Source: Arthrobacter sp. KBS0702 (GTDB lineage Bacteria > Actinomycetota > Actinomycetes > Actinomycetales > Micrococcaceae). From it: a stretch of DNA of 64,000 nucleotides. The notes beneath the pieces were generated by a model, which was given only the letters and a program-made list of their open reading frames with translations, was not told the DNA's origin and searched no databases. The stretch covers positions 1,426,001-1,490,000 of the forward strand of contig NZ_CP042172.1 of the NCBI RefSeq assembly GCF_005937985.2. The letters run 5' to 3'. Below are positions 36,612-44,894 of this stretch, in pieces. Made by a program: the position numbers and the translations under genes. Position 1 is the first letter of the stretch; every line of letters starts with the position of its first letter.

Positions 36612-36665
36612 GTTGTAACCGGGCGGACCCGCCCGGACTAGTCCCGGCGCGGCCGCCTGATCCGG

Positions 36666-38090
36666 CTATACGCCGTAGTAGAGCTCGAACTCGTACGGGT
36701 TCGGGCGCAGCGAGAGCGGACGGATCTCGTTCTCGTACTTGTATTCGATCCAGGTGTCGATCAGGTCCTGGGTGAAGACGCCGCCGGCCTGCAGGAACTC
36801 GTTGTCCTCGGCCAGGGCTTCCAGGGCCTCCTCGAGCGTGCCCGGGGCCTTGGGGATGTCCTTGGCTTCCTCGGCGGGGAGCTCGTAGAGGTCCTTGTCG
36901 ATCGGAGCCGGGGGTTCGATGCGGTTGCGGATGCCGTCGATGCCGGCCATAAGCTGGGCCGCGAAGGCCAGGTACGGGTTGGAGGAGGGGTCCGGAGCGC
37001 GGAACTCGATGCGCTTCGCCTTCGGGTTGGAGCCCGTGATCGGGATACGGATACCGGCGGAGCGGTTGCCCTGCGAGTAAACCATGTTGACCGGAGCCTC
37101 GAAGCCCTTGACCAGGCGGCGGTAGGAGTTCACCGTCGGGTTGGTGAAGGCCAGCACGGCGGAGGAGTGCTTCAGCAGGCCGCCGATGTACCAGCGGGCG
37201 GTGTCGGACAGGCCGGCGTAGCCCTTCTCGTCGTAGAACAGCGGCTCGCCGCCGTTCCACAGCGACTGGTGGCAGTGCATGCCCGAGCCGTTGTCACCGA
37301 AGACCGGCTTCGGCATGAAGGTGACCGACTTGCCCCAGGCGTCCGCGGTGTTCTTGATGACGTACTTGAACTTCTGCAGGTCATCGGCCGCGTGGGTCAG
37401 CGTGGTGAACTTGTAGTTGATTTCTGCCTGGCCGGCAGAGCCCACCTCGTGGTGGCTGCGCTCGACCTCAAGGCCGGCCTCGTCCAGGGCGATGCACATG
37501 GCGTCGCGCAGGTCGGCCTGCTTGTCGGTGGGGGAGACCGGGAAGTAACCGCCCTTGACGGGGGTCTTGTAGCCGAGGTTTCCGCCCTCTTCCTCGCGGC
37601 CGGTGTTCCAGTGGGCTTCCTCGGAGTCGATCTTGTAGAAGCTGCCCTGCGGGGAGGACTGGTACTGGACGTTGTCGAAGACGAAGAATTCGGCCTCGGG
37701 GGCGAAGAAGGCGGTGTCGGCGATGCCGGTGGAGGCCAGGTAGGCCTCGGCCTTCTCGGCCACGCCGCGGGGATCGCGGTGGTACGGGTCACCCGTGCGG
37801 GGGTTCACGATGGAGAAGTTCAGCGCGAGGGTCTTCTCGATGCGGAAGGTGTCAACAAACGCCGTCGTGACGTCCGGGATGAGCTGCATGTCCGACTCGG
37901 CGATGCCCTGGAAGCCGCGGATCGACGAGCCGTCGAAGAGCTGGCCGTTGACGAAGAAGTCCGCGTCTACGCTCTTGGCGGGCACGTTGAAGTGCTGCTG
38001 AACGCCCGGGAGGTCGGTGAAGCGGATATCGACGAATTTGATGTCTTCGTCTTTGATGAACTTGAGGACTTCGTCCGCAGTCTTGAACAT
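36666..38090 (-). CDS. glnA: Glutamine synthetase type I GlnA1 (GSI-beta, adenylylatable)
   Basis: The main glutamine synthetase, 474 residues, ATP-dependent condensation of glutamate and ammonia in a dodecamer. Motifs: [14 protein letters not shown], metal ligands in [25 protein letters not shown], and NRSAGIRIP. The adenylylation site [20 protein letters not shown] carries Tyr402, the expected GlnE target. AAGGAG precedes the ATG. A full GlnR operator lies 130-170 bp upstream, so nitrogen control acts on both gene and enzyme. A strong terminator follows. Confidence 0.98.
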   Translation of the reverse strand: MFKTADEVLKFIKDEDIKFVDIRFTDLPGVQQHFNVPAKSVDADFFVNGQLFDGSSIRGFQGIAESDMQLIPDVTTAFVDTFRIEKTLALNFSIVNPRTGDPYHRDPRGVAEKAEAYLASTGIADTAFFAPEAEFFVFDNVQYQSSPQGSFYKIDSEEAHWNTGREEEGGNLGYKTPVKGGYFPVSPTDKQADLRDAMCIALDEAGLEVERSHHEVGSAGQAEINYKFTTLTHAADDLQKFKYVIKNTADAWGKSVTFMPKPVFGDNGSGMHCHQSLWNGGEPLFYDEKGYAGLSDTARWYIGGLLKHSSAVLAFTNPTVNSYRRLVKGFEAPVNMVYSQGNRSAGIRIPITGSNPKAKRIEFRAPDPSSNPYLAFAAQLMAGIDGIRNRIEPPAPIDKDLYELPAEEAKDIPKAPGTLEEALEALAEDNEFLQAGGVFTQDLIDTWIEYKYENEIRPLSLRPNPYEFELYYGV

Positions 38091-38222
38091 CTATGCTCCT
38101 TACGCATATGAAAGATCTGGCCATCGGGCCGTGTGGTCCAGCGCAGTCCGACGGCGGGGAAAACGCAGTGTTCACCCCGCCCACGATGCCGCTGGCAACT
38201 GTTACCACCCTAAGGACACGGG

Positions 38223-38260
38223 ATTTCCCCACGGTGTCCGCTTTGTTTCGGGGAGGTTAC
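38223..38260 (-). promoter_or_regulatory. GlnR operator of glnA1 (a1-b1-a2-b2)
   Basis: On the - strand the order is GTAAC (38256-38260), 6 bp, GAAAC (38245-38249), 6 bp, GACAC (38234-38238), 6 bp, GAAAT (38223-38227). This reproduces the known actinobacterial GlnR box gTnAC-n6-GaAAC twice, with exact 11-bp phasing. The first pair is perfect and the second has one change per half-site. It sits just upstream of the TAGGGT -10 candidate, as an activator site would. Confidence 0.85.
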
Positions 38261-38375
38261 AGAATGCGCTGACGTGTTAAAGTTAGTCGCTGTCCACAGT
38301 GTGGCCTATCCGGGTCCGCTCTGTGACCGACGAGAGTCCAAATAGTGGTCAACGCGGGGTGCCGCCGGGAGCCGA

Positions 38376-38381
38376 TAGGCT
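38376..38381 (+). promoter_or_regulatory. -10 TAGGCT, leaderless geometry
   Basis: TAGGCT ends 6 nt before the GTG at 38388. Confidence 0.5.
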
Positions 38382-38387
38382 TGGAGG

Positions 38388-38825
38388 GTGGTTGATCGCA
38401 AAGACATAGGCTCGTGGCTCAGTGGACCGGATACGTCCGGCATCTCCAAGTACCCGGGGGAGCGCCTGGGCCTGCCCGAGTCCGGCCCCGGCTCCATTGC
38501 CCGGGCCGGCCGGCGGATCCTCGCCATCTGTATCGACTGGGGGATCGCCCTGCTGATCAGCAACTTCGCCTTCGCCGGGAACTCCTGGGCGACCCTTGCC
38601 GTGTTCGCTGTGGAGCAGGCGCTGCTGGTCGGGACGCTGGGCTACAGCATCGGCCACCGGATCATGGGCATCCACGTTGTCCGCCTCGGCGGCGGCCCGG
38701 CGGGCCCGCTCCCCGCCCTGGTCCGCAGCGTCCTACTCTGCCTCGTGGTGCCCGCGGTCATCTTCGACCCGGACCACCGTGGCCTGCACGATAAGGCCAT
38801 GAACACCGTCCTCGTCCGGATGTAG
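38388..38825 (+). CDS. RDD family membrane protein
   Basis: A 145-residue protein with the RDD domain: ARAGRRILAICIDWGIALLIS carries the Arg-Asp pattern, and GYSIGHRIMGIHVVRLGG and FDPDHRGLHDKAMNTVLVRM are typical RDD blocks. About three hydrophobic segments are present. RDD proteins are poorly characterised; some act as ion antiporters. It is next to glnA1 in many actinobacteria, but the link is unexplained. Starts with GTG 6 nt after a -10 box. Confidence 0.87.
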   Translation: MVDRKDIGSWLSGPDTSGISKYPGERLGLPESGPGSIARAGRRILAICIDWGIALLISNFAFAGNSWATLAVFAVEQALLVGTLGYSIGHRIMGIHVVRLGGGPAGPLPALVRSVLLCLVVPAVIFDPDHRGLHDKAMNTVLVRM

Positions 38826-38904
38826 CTTCGGCGATTTGCCAGCGATGGCCAGTATTTCGCAGCGCTCAGCGGCCAGCTGCGGCTAATCAACGGGGGCAGT
38901 ACAC

Positions 38905-39267
38905 CTAGACCCGCGCCGGCTCCTGGGCGGGGGTGAGTTCGTCCGCGCCGGTTGGCACCGCAAGGTGGCCGCGGCGGCCGGCCCAGCGTTCGAACCAGAC
39001 GGTGGCGAACGGCAGCACCGCGGCGAGCCCGGCGAAAAGCGCTACCCGGAACGGCCAGCGCTGCTGCCGCCACAGGGCCAGGGCCGCAACCCCGTAGCCG
39101 ATGAAGAAGGCCCCGTGGATCGGACCGGCAATTTCCACGCCCAGTTCGGTGGCCTTCAGCACCCACTTGAGGAACATCCCGACGAGCAGCGCTGCCCAAC
39201 TGAAGGCTTCAGCGACTGCCAGCACGCGGAAAGTCCCGACGACGGCGGTTTTCGAGGGAAGTTTCAT
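38905..39267 (-). CDS. DUF3817 family membrane protein
   Basis: The 120-residue product has three hydrophobic segments and the DUF3817 pattern: TFRVLAVAEAFSWAALLVGMFLKWV, then GPIHGAFFIGYGVAAL and a late FATVWFERW. Function is unknown. The ATG at 39267 with GGAGAG about 8 nt upstream is preferred to the longer frame beginning at 39375, whose extra residues are His/Pro-rich and overlap the terminator region of the next gene. Confidence 0.8.
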   Translation of the reverse strand: MKLPSKTAVVGTFRVLAVAEAFSWAALLVGMFLKWVLKATELGVEIAGPIHGAFFIGYGVAALALWRQQRWPFRVALFAGLAAVLPFATVWFERWAGRRGHLAVPTGADELTPAQEPARV

Positions 39268-39379
39268 GGGGGCTCTCCGGATTCGGTCGTGGCGGTGCCC
39301 GTGGGCGTGCCGTGGCGGTGAGTGGGGAGTGCCGGGCTGTGCGCCGGCGTCGGACGTGTTAGTCGTGGCGGTCAATGCG

Positions 39380-39422
39380 AAACGCCCCGGTTCCCGGCTT
39401 GAGGCCGGTAACCGGGGCGTTT
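39380..39422 (-). terminator. Terminator after the DUF4191 gene
   Basis: AAACGCCCCGGTT (39380-39392) pairs with AACCGGGGCGTTT (39410-39422), with an inner CCGGC/GCCGG. It lies 19 bp after the stop of the upstream - strand gene. Confidence 0.88.
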
Positions 39423-39441
39423 CTGGAAAGCGTTGGCGCCC

Positions 39442-40203
39442 CTAGCGGCCGCGGGCCGCCTTGCGGTCCGGGCGTGCCTTGTACGGGTCAATGCCCTTGG
39501 GGATGGGCAGGCGGCTGCCGAGCGAGGCGATGCGCTTGGAGACGGTGCTGACCTCGGTCTTGGTCAGTTCGTTCTTCATCTTGCCCATCTTCCGGGCGAC
39601 CTGGCTGATCGGCACCTGGCCCTCGCCCCGGCCGCTCTCGATCACGTGGATGGTGACGTTGGGCAGGATGCGCGAGAGGCGCTTGCGTTCGCCGTCGAGC
39701 AGGGGCTTGACGCGGTGGCTCGGGCCCTCGCTGACGAGCACGACGCCGGGGCGGCCGATGGCGCGGAACACGGCGTCCTGGGTGCGCGGGTTCACGGCGA
39801 CCGGCTGCTCCTCGGTGATCCAGCCGCGGCGGAGGGTGCCCAGTGCAGCGCCCGAAGCGCCCGGCTGGTTCTCAATCTGGGCGAACGCTGCGCGCTCGGC
39901 GCGGCGGGACAGGATCAGGGTGGCCGCCAGAATGCCCAGCGGAATGCCGATGATCAGGCCGGTGATCCAGTTCTCCAGCAGGAAGCCCACCAGGAAGCTG
40001 ACCGCGACGACGCCGAGGAAGGCCAGCAGCATGAGCCACGGCACCATCGGGTCATGGCGGCGTGTCATCTGGAAGACTTCGCTGATCTGCTTCAGCCGGC
40101 TCGGCTTCTTGACCTTGGCTTCCTTGGGCTTGCGGGAAAAAAGGCCACGCTTCGGCTCATCGGCTGAAGACGGGGACGTGCTGGAGTCAGGGAAATTCGC
40201 CAT
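39442..40203 (-). CDS. DUF4191 family membrane protein
   Basis: A 253-residue actinobacterial protein with a charged N-terminus (KRGLFSRKPKEAKVKKPSRLKQI), two adjacent membrane helices at about residues 53-73 and 79-98, and a soluble C-terminal domain including RPGVVLVSEGPSHRVKPLL. This matches DUF4191, found next to lipA in many actinobacteria (Rv2219 in M. tuberculosis, from memory). Function is unknown; synteny suggests a link to lipoate or membrane-associated metabolism. TAGAAT lies 9 nt before the ATG, so the leader is at most a few bases. Confidence 0.85.
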   Translation of the reverse strand: MANFPDSSTSPSSADEPKRGLFSRKPKEAKVKKPSRLKQISEVFQMTRRHDPMVPWLMLLAFLGVVAVSFLVGFLLENWITGLIIGIPLGILAATLILSRRAERAAFAQIENQPGASGAALGTLRRGWITEEQPVAVNPRTQDAVFRAIGRPGVVLVSEGPSHRVKPLLDGERKRLSRILPNVTIHVIESGRGEGQVPISQVARKMGKMKNELTKTEVSTVSKRIASLGSRLPIPKGIDPYKARPDRKAARGR

Positions 40204-40232
40204 AGTGCCTTAATTCTACGTGATGCACGGCT

Positions 40233-40269
40233 CAGGGCCGGACACCGGATTGCTCCGGCGCCGGCCCTG
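40233..40269 (-). terminator. Hairpin after lipA
   Basis: CAGGGCCGG (40233-40241) pairs with CCGGCCCTG (40261-40269), with CCGGA/TCCGG inside. It lies between the lipA stop and the DUF4191 start. Confidence 0.65.
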
Positions 40270-40293
40270 GGCGGCATGGGTGTACGGGGTCGT

Positions 40294-41301
40294 TCAGGAG
40301 TGTGCAGCGAGCAGCGAGCTGGCTTCCTGCCGGGTGCTGCCCGAGCTTTCGATGTGCGCGAGCTCGGCGGGGATTTCCCAGCCCTTCTTGCGCATCGCGG
40401 TGGCCCAGAGCCGGCCGGCGCGGTAGGAGGATCGTACCAGCGGTCCGCTCATCACACCGAGGAAGCCGATCTCGTCGGCTTCCTGCTGCAGGTCCACGAA
40501 CTCCTGCGGCTTGACCCAGCGGTCCACCGGGAGGTGGCGTTCGCTCGGGCGCAGGTACTGCGTGATGGTGATCAGGTCGCAGCCGGCCTCGTGCAGGTCG
40601 CGAAGCGCCTCGGAGATTTCCTCGCGGGTCTCGCCCATGCCCAGGATCAGGTTGGACTTCGTGACCATGCCGAGCTTGCGTCCCTGGGTGATGACGTCCA
40701 GGGACCGTTCGTAGCGGAAGGCGGGACGGATGCGCTTGAAGATCCGGGGCACGGTTTCGACGTTGTGCGCGAAGACCTCCGGCTTGGAGTCGCAGATGGC
40801 CTCGATGTGCTCGGGCTTGCCGGAGAAGTCGGGGATCAGCAGCTCGACGCCGGTGCCCGGGTTCAGCTCGTGGATCTTGCGGACCGTTTCGGCGTAGAGC
40901 CAGACGCCCTCGTCGGCGAGGTCGTCGCGGGCCACGCCGGTGACGGTGGCGTAGCGCAGCTGCATGGACTGGACCGAGCGGGCCACCTTGGTGGGTTCGA
41001 ACATGTCCACGGGGGAGGGCTTGCCGGTGTCGATCTGGCAGAAGTCGCAGCGCCGGGTGCATTCGGAGCCGCCGATCAGGAAGGTGGCCTCTTTGTCTTC
41101 CCAGCACTCGAAGATGTTCGGGCAGCCGGCCTCCTCACATACCGTGTGGAGGCCTTCCTTCTTGACGAGGTTCTTGAGCTGGACGAACTCCGGGCCCATC
41201 TGGACCTTGGCCTTAATCCAGTCGGGCTTCCGTTCCACCGGGGTGGCCGCATTGCGCTGCTCGATACGCAGCATCTTCCGGCCTTCTGGTGCCAGTGTCA
41301 C
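40294..41301 (-). CDS. lipA: Lipoyl synthase LipA
   Basis: LipA is a radical-SAM enzyme that inserts two sulfurs into protein-bound octanoyl groups. All three hallmark parts are present in the 335-residue product: the auxiliary-cluster motif [12 protein letters not shown], the radical-SAM motif CTRRCDFC, and RSSYRAG near the C-terminus. It starts inside the lipB stop (4-bp overlap), so both are probably made from one transcript. Confidence 0.97.
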   Translation of the reverse strand: MTLAPEGRKMLRIEQRNAATPVERKPDWIKAKVQMGPEFVQLKNLVKKEGLHTVCEEAGCPNIFECWEDKEATFLIGGSECTRRCDFCQIDTGKPSPVDMFEPTKVARSVQSMQLRYATVTGVARDDLADEGVWLYAETVRKIHELNPGTGVELLIPDFSGKPEHIEAICDSKPEVFAHNVETVPRIFKRIRPAFRYERSLDVITQGRKLGMVTKSNLILGMGETREEISEALRDLHEAGCDLITITQYLRPSERHLPVDRWVKPQEFVDLQQEADEIGFLGVMSGPLVRSSYRAGRLWATAMRKKGWEIPAELAHIESSGSTRQEASSLLAAHS

Positions 41302-41966
41302 AGTAGAGCTCCTTCGTGGGTTGCAACTAGGGCTTCTTCATTGTTGCGCAGTTCCTCGGTGATCCGCGACACGAGGTCCGCCGGGGTGACGTCCCGGCCG
41401 GTCTCCTGCGCGATCGTTGTGACCCCGGCGTCGGTGATGCCGCAGGCGATGATCTGGCCGTACGGGGCCAGGTCGTTGTTGCAGTTGATCGCGAAGCCAT
41501 GCATGGTGACGCCCTCGTGGACGCGGATGCCGATGGCGGCAATCTTGCGTGCCGGCCCCTTCTCGTCCTGGTCGATCCAGACGCCGGCGCGGCCCTTGAT
41601 GCGGACGGCGTCAATGCCGTAGTCGGCCAGGACGGCGATGATGACGGCTTCGAGGCGTTCAACATAGTCCCGGATGCCGGCCGGGTTCTTCAGCTTGATG
41701 ATGGGGTAGCCCACTAGTTGGCCGGGGCCATGCCAGGTCAGCTTGCCGCCGCGGTCCACCGGCACAACCGGGGTTCCGTCGAAGGGGCGCTCGTGGTCTT
41801 CGGTGCGTTTGCCGGCGGTGTAGACCGGGGAATGTTCGAGCAGCAGAACGGTGCTGGGTGCGGTCCCGGCGACGACTTTCTCGTGCAGTTCGCGCTGGAT
41901 GTCCCAGCCGCGGGTGTAGTCGACGAATTCGGGGGCGAGACCCAGCTGGGAGAACTCAAGAGTCAT
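41298..41966 (-). CDS. lipB: Octanoyl transferase LipB
   Basis: LipB moves octanoyl from acyl carrier protein to the lysine of lipoyl domains. The ATG at 41966 gives 222 residues and is supported by a TAAGCT box 7 nt upstream; a longer frame to 42053 adds non-conserved sequence. Motifs: [41 protein letters not shown] and the active-site cysteine in [11 protein letters not shown]. It feeds LipA directly downstream. Confidence 0.95.
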   Translation of the reverse strand: MTLEFSQLGLAPEFVDYTRGWDIQRELHEKVVAGTAPSTVLLLEHSPVYTAGKRTEDHERPFDGTPVVPVDRGGKLTWHGPGQLVGYPIIKLKNPAGIRDYVERLEAVIIAVLADYGIDAVRIKGRAGVWIDQDEKGPARKIAAIGIRVHEGVTMHGFAINCNNDLAPYGQIIACGITDAGVTTIAQETGRDVTPADLVSRITEELRNNEEALVATHEGALL

Positions 41967-41973
41967 GGCATCC

Positions 41974-41979
41974 AGCTTA
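41974..41979 (-). promoter_or_regulatory. -10 TAAGCT for lipB, leaderless geometry
   Basis: On the - strand TAAGCT ends 7 nt before the lipB ATG at 41966, with no ribosome site. Confidence 0.5.
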
Positions 41980-42073
41980 GTCCTCGGCTGTGCTGCCCAC
42001 CGCTTCTGTGGTGAAGCTCTCATGCCTGTGGATAACTTCTGCAGGGACGCCACGAATCGGCTATTCCTGAGCT

Positions 42074-43930
42074 ATGGATGATGACAAGCTGTCCTCCGTG
42101 CCCGGTCCGGGGCCGGCGCCGGAGGTTCCCGGTTACGACGTCGGTCGGCTGCTGGGGTGCGGCGGCACCGCTGCCGTCTGGCTCGCCACGGAGCATGTGA
42201 CGCGCCGTGACGTCGCGCTGAAGTGCCTGGCTGCCGGCGGCCCGCCGGAAGCGGGAGATGCCGAGGAAGCCGCTCGGCGCGAGGTCCGGATCCTCTCCGT
42301 GCTCGAGCACGAGCACCTCGTCAAGGTTCGCGCGGTGGTCCGGGTGCGTCACGGGACCGGCGGCGGTACGGGGCTGGGCCTGGTGCTGGACTACGCCGAC
42401 GGCGGATCGCTGGCGGAACTCCTGGCGGCCCGCGGGAGCCTCCCCCCGGGGGAGGCCGTGACCGTTCTGACGCCGATCGCGCAGGCGGTGGCCTATTTGC
42501 ACGGAAACGGCTTTACCCACGGCGACGTCTCACCCGGCAACGTGCTGTTCACCGCCCAGGGCAAACCGCTGCTCGCCGACCTCGGGGTGGCGCGGATGCT
42601 GGCGGACCCGCGGGAACCTTCCCGCCCCGGAACGGACGGGTTCCGCGACCCCGCGCCGGTTGATGCAGTCCGGGCAGGCCTGCAGCCGGAGGGTGACGTC
42701 TACTCGGTGGCTGCCTTGGGCTGGTTCTGCCTCACCGGCCGGGCGCCCGAACCGGAGCCGCAGCGCCCTCCGCTGCCGCTGTTGGTCCCGGGTGTTCCGG
42801 CCCGGCTCGCCGAGGCCCTCGAGGCGGGGCTGCGCACCGACCGGCGCCAGCGGCCGTCCGCGGCGGAACTCGCGGCCGCCATATTCCGGAGCGCGCCGGC
42901 CGAGCCCGTGGACCTGTCAGCCTCCGTGCACCCCACAGTGCTGCCGCAGCTGCTGACCAGGGGCTCCTTGCCCCCGGGTGCGCGGGAACGCCGGGCAGGC
43001 CGGCTGCGGAACTGGCGGTCACGGGCGCCGGGCCGGGTGCCGGGCCTCGGGTACGGCCGGGGGCGGAGTCCGGCGGTTGGCTCGCGGCTTCGCCCCGGGC
43101 TCGCTGATTCGACACAGCGAGCCGGGACCGAAGCCGCGAGCGGAGCGGCCGCCCGCGCACGGCATGCCGCATCCCGGGTCCGCGTGCAGCGTCACCGGCT
43201 GCAGCTTCGAGGGACCGGCATCCGGCGGACCGGCGCCCCGGGGACCGGCATCCGGCGGACCGCGGCCGGGTTCGTGCTGGCAGCCCTCCTCACGGCCGTC
43301 GGCATCCTCGCGGCGCCGCTGCTTGCCGGTCCGGCGCCCGGACCCGCCGGACCCGCCGGGCCTGCCGGAGCTGCCGTCGACCCGACACCGGGCTCCGGAC
43401 CACGTCCGGGCACCGGACCAGGCTCCGGAGCAGCGGCGCCAAGCCAAGGGCCACGCCCGGGGCCGGCCGCGGCAGCCAACGGGAAGGCAGCCGCGGCAGC
43501 CGAAGCCGTTCCGGCGGAACTCCAGGAACTGCTCGCGGCACCGCGGCCGGAGGATGCCGTCCGGGGTCTCGCCGGCCTCCGCTCCTACGCCCTCACATCG
43601 GGCAGCCTCGGCTTGTTGGAACAGGTCACCGCCCCGGCGTCGCCCGCCGCCGCCGCGGACGCTGCGCTCGGTTCCCGACTGGCGGAGTCCGGCCACGTGC
43701 TGGACGGCTTTGAGGCCCGGCTGTCGACGGTCCGGGCCCTGCCGGAAAGCACCGCCACCCGGGCCGTGGTGTCGCTCAGCGTTGCCTCGCCGCCCTACCA
43801 GGAGCGCGACGCTGCCGGCACAGTGGTCGCCGAAGCGCCCGCCGCCATGGAACGGCGGCTCCGCCTGGTCCTGGTGCCGGTGGACGGCAGGTGGCGGATC
43901 CAGGACATCCTCCCCGACGCCGGAGGCTAG
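42074..43930 (+). CDS. Membrane-anchored Ser/Thr protein kinase, non-RD type
   Basis: The 618-residue product has an N-terminal kinase domain (about 20-270): G-loop LGCGGTAAVW, VALK lysine near residue 49, helix-C glutamate in RREVRIL, catalytic HGDVSPGN (Asp151) and DLG for DFG. All catalytic residues are kept, but HRD is HGD, so it is a non-RD kinase. A basic Arg/Gly-rich linker (about 290-395) holds a 30-bp in-frame repeat. A membrane helix follows at about 399-420, then an external Pro/Gly/Ala-rich stretch and a C-terminal domain resembling an NTF2-like or lipoprotein fold. No PASTA repeats. A TATTCC box 6 nt before the ATG suggests a leaderless start. Confidence 0.85.
   Translation: MDDDKLSSVPGPGPAPEVPGYDVGRLLGCGGTAAVWLATEHVTRRDVALKCLAAGGPPEAGDAEEAARREVRILSVLEHEHLVKVRAVVRVRHGTGGGTGLGLVLDYADGGSLAELLAARGSLPPGEAVTVLTPIAQAVAYLHGNGFTHGDVSPGNVLFTAQGKPLLADLGVARMLADPREPSRPGTDGFRDPAPVDAVRAGLQPEGDVYSVAALGWFCLTGRAPEPEPQRPPLPLLVPGVPARLAEALEAGLRTDRRQRPSAAELAAAIFRSAPAEPVDLSASVHPTVLPQLLTRGSLPPGARERRAGRLRNWRSRAPGRVPGLGYGRGRSPAVGSRLRPGLADSTQRAGTEAASGAAARARHAASRVRVQRHRLQLRGTGIRRTGAPGTGIRRTAAGFVLAALLTAVGILAAPLLAGPAPGPAGPAGPAGAAVDPTPGSGPRPGTGPGSGAAAPSQGPRPGPAAAANGKAAAAAEAVPAELQELLAAPRPEDAVRGLAGLRSYALTSGSLGLLEQVTAPASPAAAADAALGSRLAESGHVLDGFEARLSTVRALPESTATRAVVSLSVASPPYQERDAAGTVVAEAPAAMERRLRLVLVPVDGRWRIQDILPDAGG
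43211..43262 (+). repeat. In-frame 30-bp repeat in the kinase linker
   Basis: The 22-bp sequence GGGACCGGCATCCGGCGGAC plus CG occurs at 43211-43232 and 43241-43262, a 30-bp period. It encodes GTGIRRT twice just before the membrane helix, raising the positive charge of the juxtamembrane segment. Confidence 0.85.
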
Positions 43931-44820
43931 GTGCGGTCCGCCACCCAGGCCGCGGCCTCGGCGAGCGAGGGGTGCTGCCACTGGAATCCGGCCCCTGCCA
44001 GGGCCGCTGGCTCCATCCGCTGGCTGGCCAGCAGGAGCTCGTTGGCCAGCTGGCCCATCACGAGGCGCAGCACCGGCGCGGGTACCCGCAGCAGGGCCGG
44101 CCGGTGCAGGGCGCCGGCCAGCCGCGCGATCAACGAATTCACGTCCGCGCACTCCGGCGCGCAGACATTGACCGGCCCGGCCAACGGTGCGGTGAGCAGG
44201 AACTCAAAGGCGGCCGCCACATCGGGAAGCGTGATCCACGGCCAATACTGGCGGCCGTTGCCAAGGGGGCCGCCCACGCCCAGGCGCAACAGCGGCAGCA
44301 GCCGGCCCAGGGCGCCGCCGTTCCGGCTCAGGACGACGCCGGTGCGCGCGGTGACCACGCGGACCCCGGCCGGCGCCTCGTGTGCGGCGGCCTCCCAGTC
44401 GACGCAGATCCGGGCCAGGATGCCAGTCCCTGCCGGGGCGTTCTCCCGCAGCACGGCCGGCCCGGCGTTGCCGTAGTAGCCGGAGGCGGACTGGCTAAGG
44501 AACACCGGCGGCGGGGTGTCCATGCGTCCCATCGCCGCCGTTAGGGTCCGCGTCGCGCCAAGCCGGGAGGAGCTCAGTTCGCTGATCCGGCGCCGCGTCC
44601 AGGGCCGGTCGCCGATCCCCGCACCGGAAAGGTTGATGACGGCGTCGGCGCCCTTGAGGGCAGTGTCGTCGATCCGTCCCGCCGCGGGATCCCACTGGAC
44701 CTCGGCGGGCGAGGCGGGCGGCCGCCGGACCAGGCTGACGACGTCGTGTCCGCTGCCGCGCAACGTGTCGGACAGGGCAGTTCCGATCAGCCCGGAGGCA
44801 CCGGCAATGAGGATTCGCAT
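43927..44820 (-). CDS. TIGR01777 family NAD-dependent epimerase-like protein
   Basis: A 297-residue extended-SDR protein (YfcH/SulA-like): N-terminal Rossmann motif ILIAGASGLIGTAL, then GADAVINLSGAGI, the segment SQSASGYYGNAG, and a C-terminal DUF1731-like part (RVPAPVLRLVMGQLANELLLASQRMEP). Reaction unknown; the family is linked by some to septum or heterocyst phenotypes. Its stop codon and that of the kinase share the palindrome CTAG at 43927-43930. The ATG at 44820 is preferred to upstream alternatives. Confidence 0.88.
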   Translation of the reverse strand: MRILIAGASGLIGTALSDTLRGSGHDVVSLVRRPPASPAEVQWDPAAGRIDDTALKGADAVINLSGAGIGDRPWTRRRISELSSSRLGATRTLTAAMGRMDTPPPVFLSQSASGYYGNAGPAVLRENAPAGTGILARICVDWEAAAHEAPAGVRVVTARTGVVLSRNGGALGRLLPLLRLGVGGPLGNGRQYWPWITLPDVAAAFEFLLTAPLAGPVNVCAPECADVNSLIARLAGALHRPALLRVPAPVLRLVMGQLANELLLASQRMEPAALAGAGFQWQHPSLAEAAAWVADRT

Positions 44821-44882
44821 GATCCATCTCACCATGCCCGGCACGGCAGGGGAACCTCCCCGGAGGCCGCGTCCGTTTTGAC

Positions 44883-44888
44883 TATGAT
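44883..44888 (+). promoter_or_regulatory. -10 TATGAT for the tricorn gene, leaderless geometry
   Basis: TATGAT, one base from TATAAT, ends 6 nt before the ATG at 44895 and is the best of the leaderless -10 boxes in the window. Confidence 0.65.
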
Positions 44889-44894
44889 CGAACG

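Larger units (their letters stand above)
36219..36665. other. 447-bp region between convergent GNAT and glnA1 genes
   Basis: No known gene is found in this stretch. It holds a -10-like TAGCAT at 36251, a six-codon ORF at 36264, an unassigned Cys/Trp-rich ORF at 36305 or 36320 to 36505, and a strong bidirectional terminator at 36573-36611. Together these look like one small transcription unit. Confidence 0.6.
38091..38387. other. glnA1/RDD divergent intergenic region
   Basis: This 297-bp gap holds the glnA1 control region on the - strand (GlnR operator 38223-38260, a TAGGGT -10 candidate at 38207-38212 and a leader of about 110 nt) and the leaderless promoter of the RDD gene on the + strand. 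I see no small gene in it. Confidence 0.7.

Noticed and set aside
42027..42035. Single TTATCCACA (DnaA box, reverse orientation) between lipB and the kinase; CTGTCCACA also at 38290
   Set aside because: Isolated boxes of 9 bp are expected by chance; only the triple array at 57331-57373 is reported.
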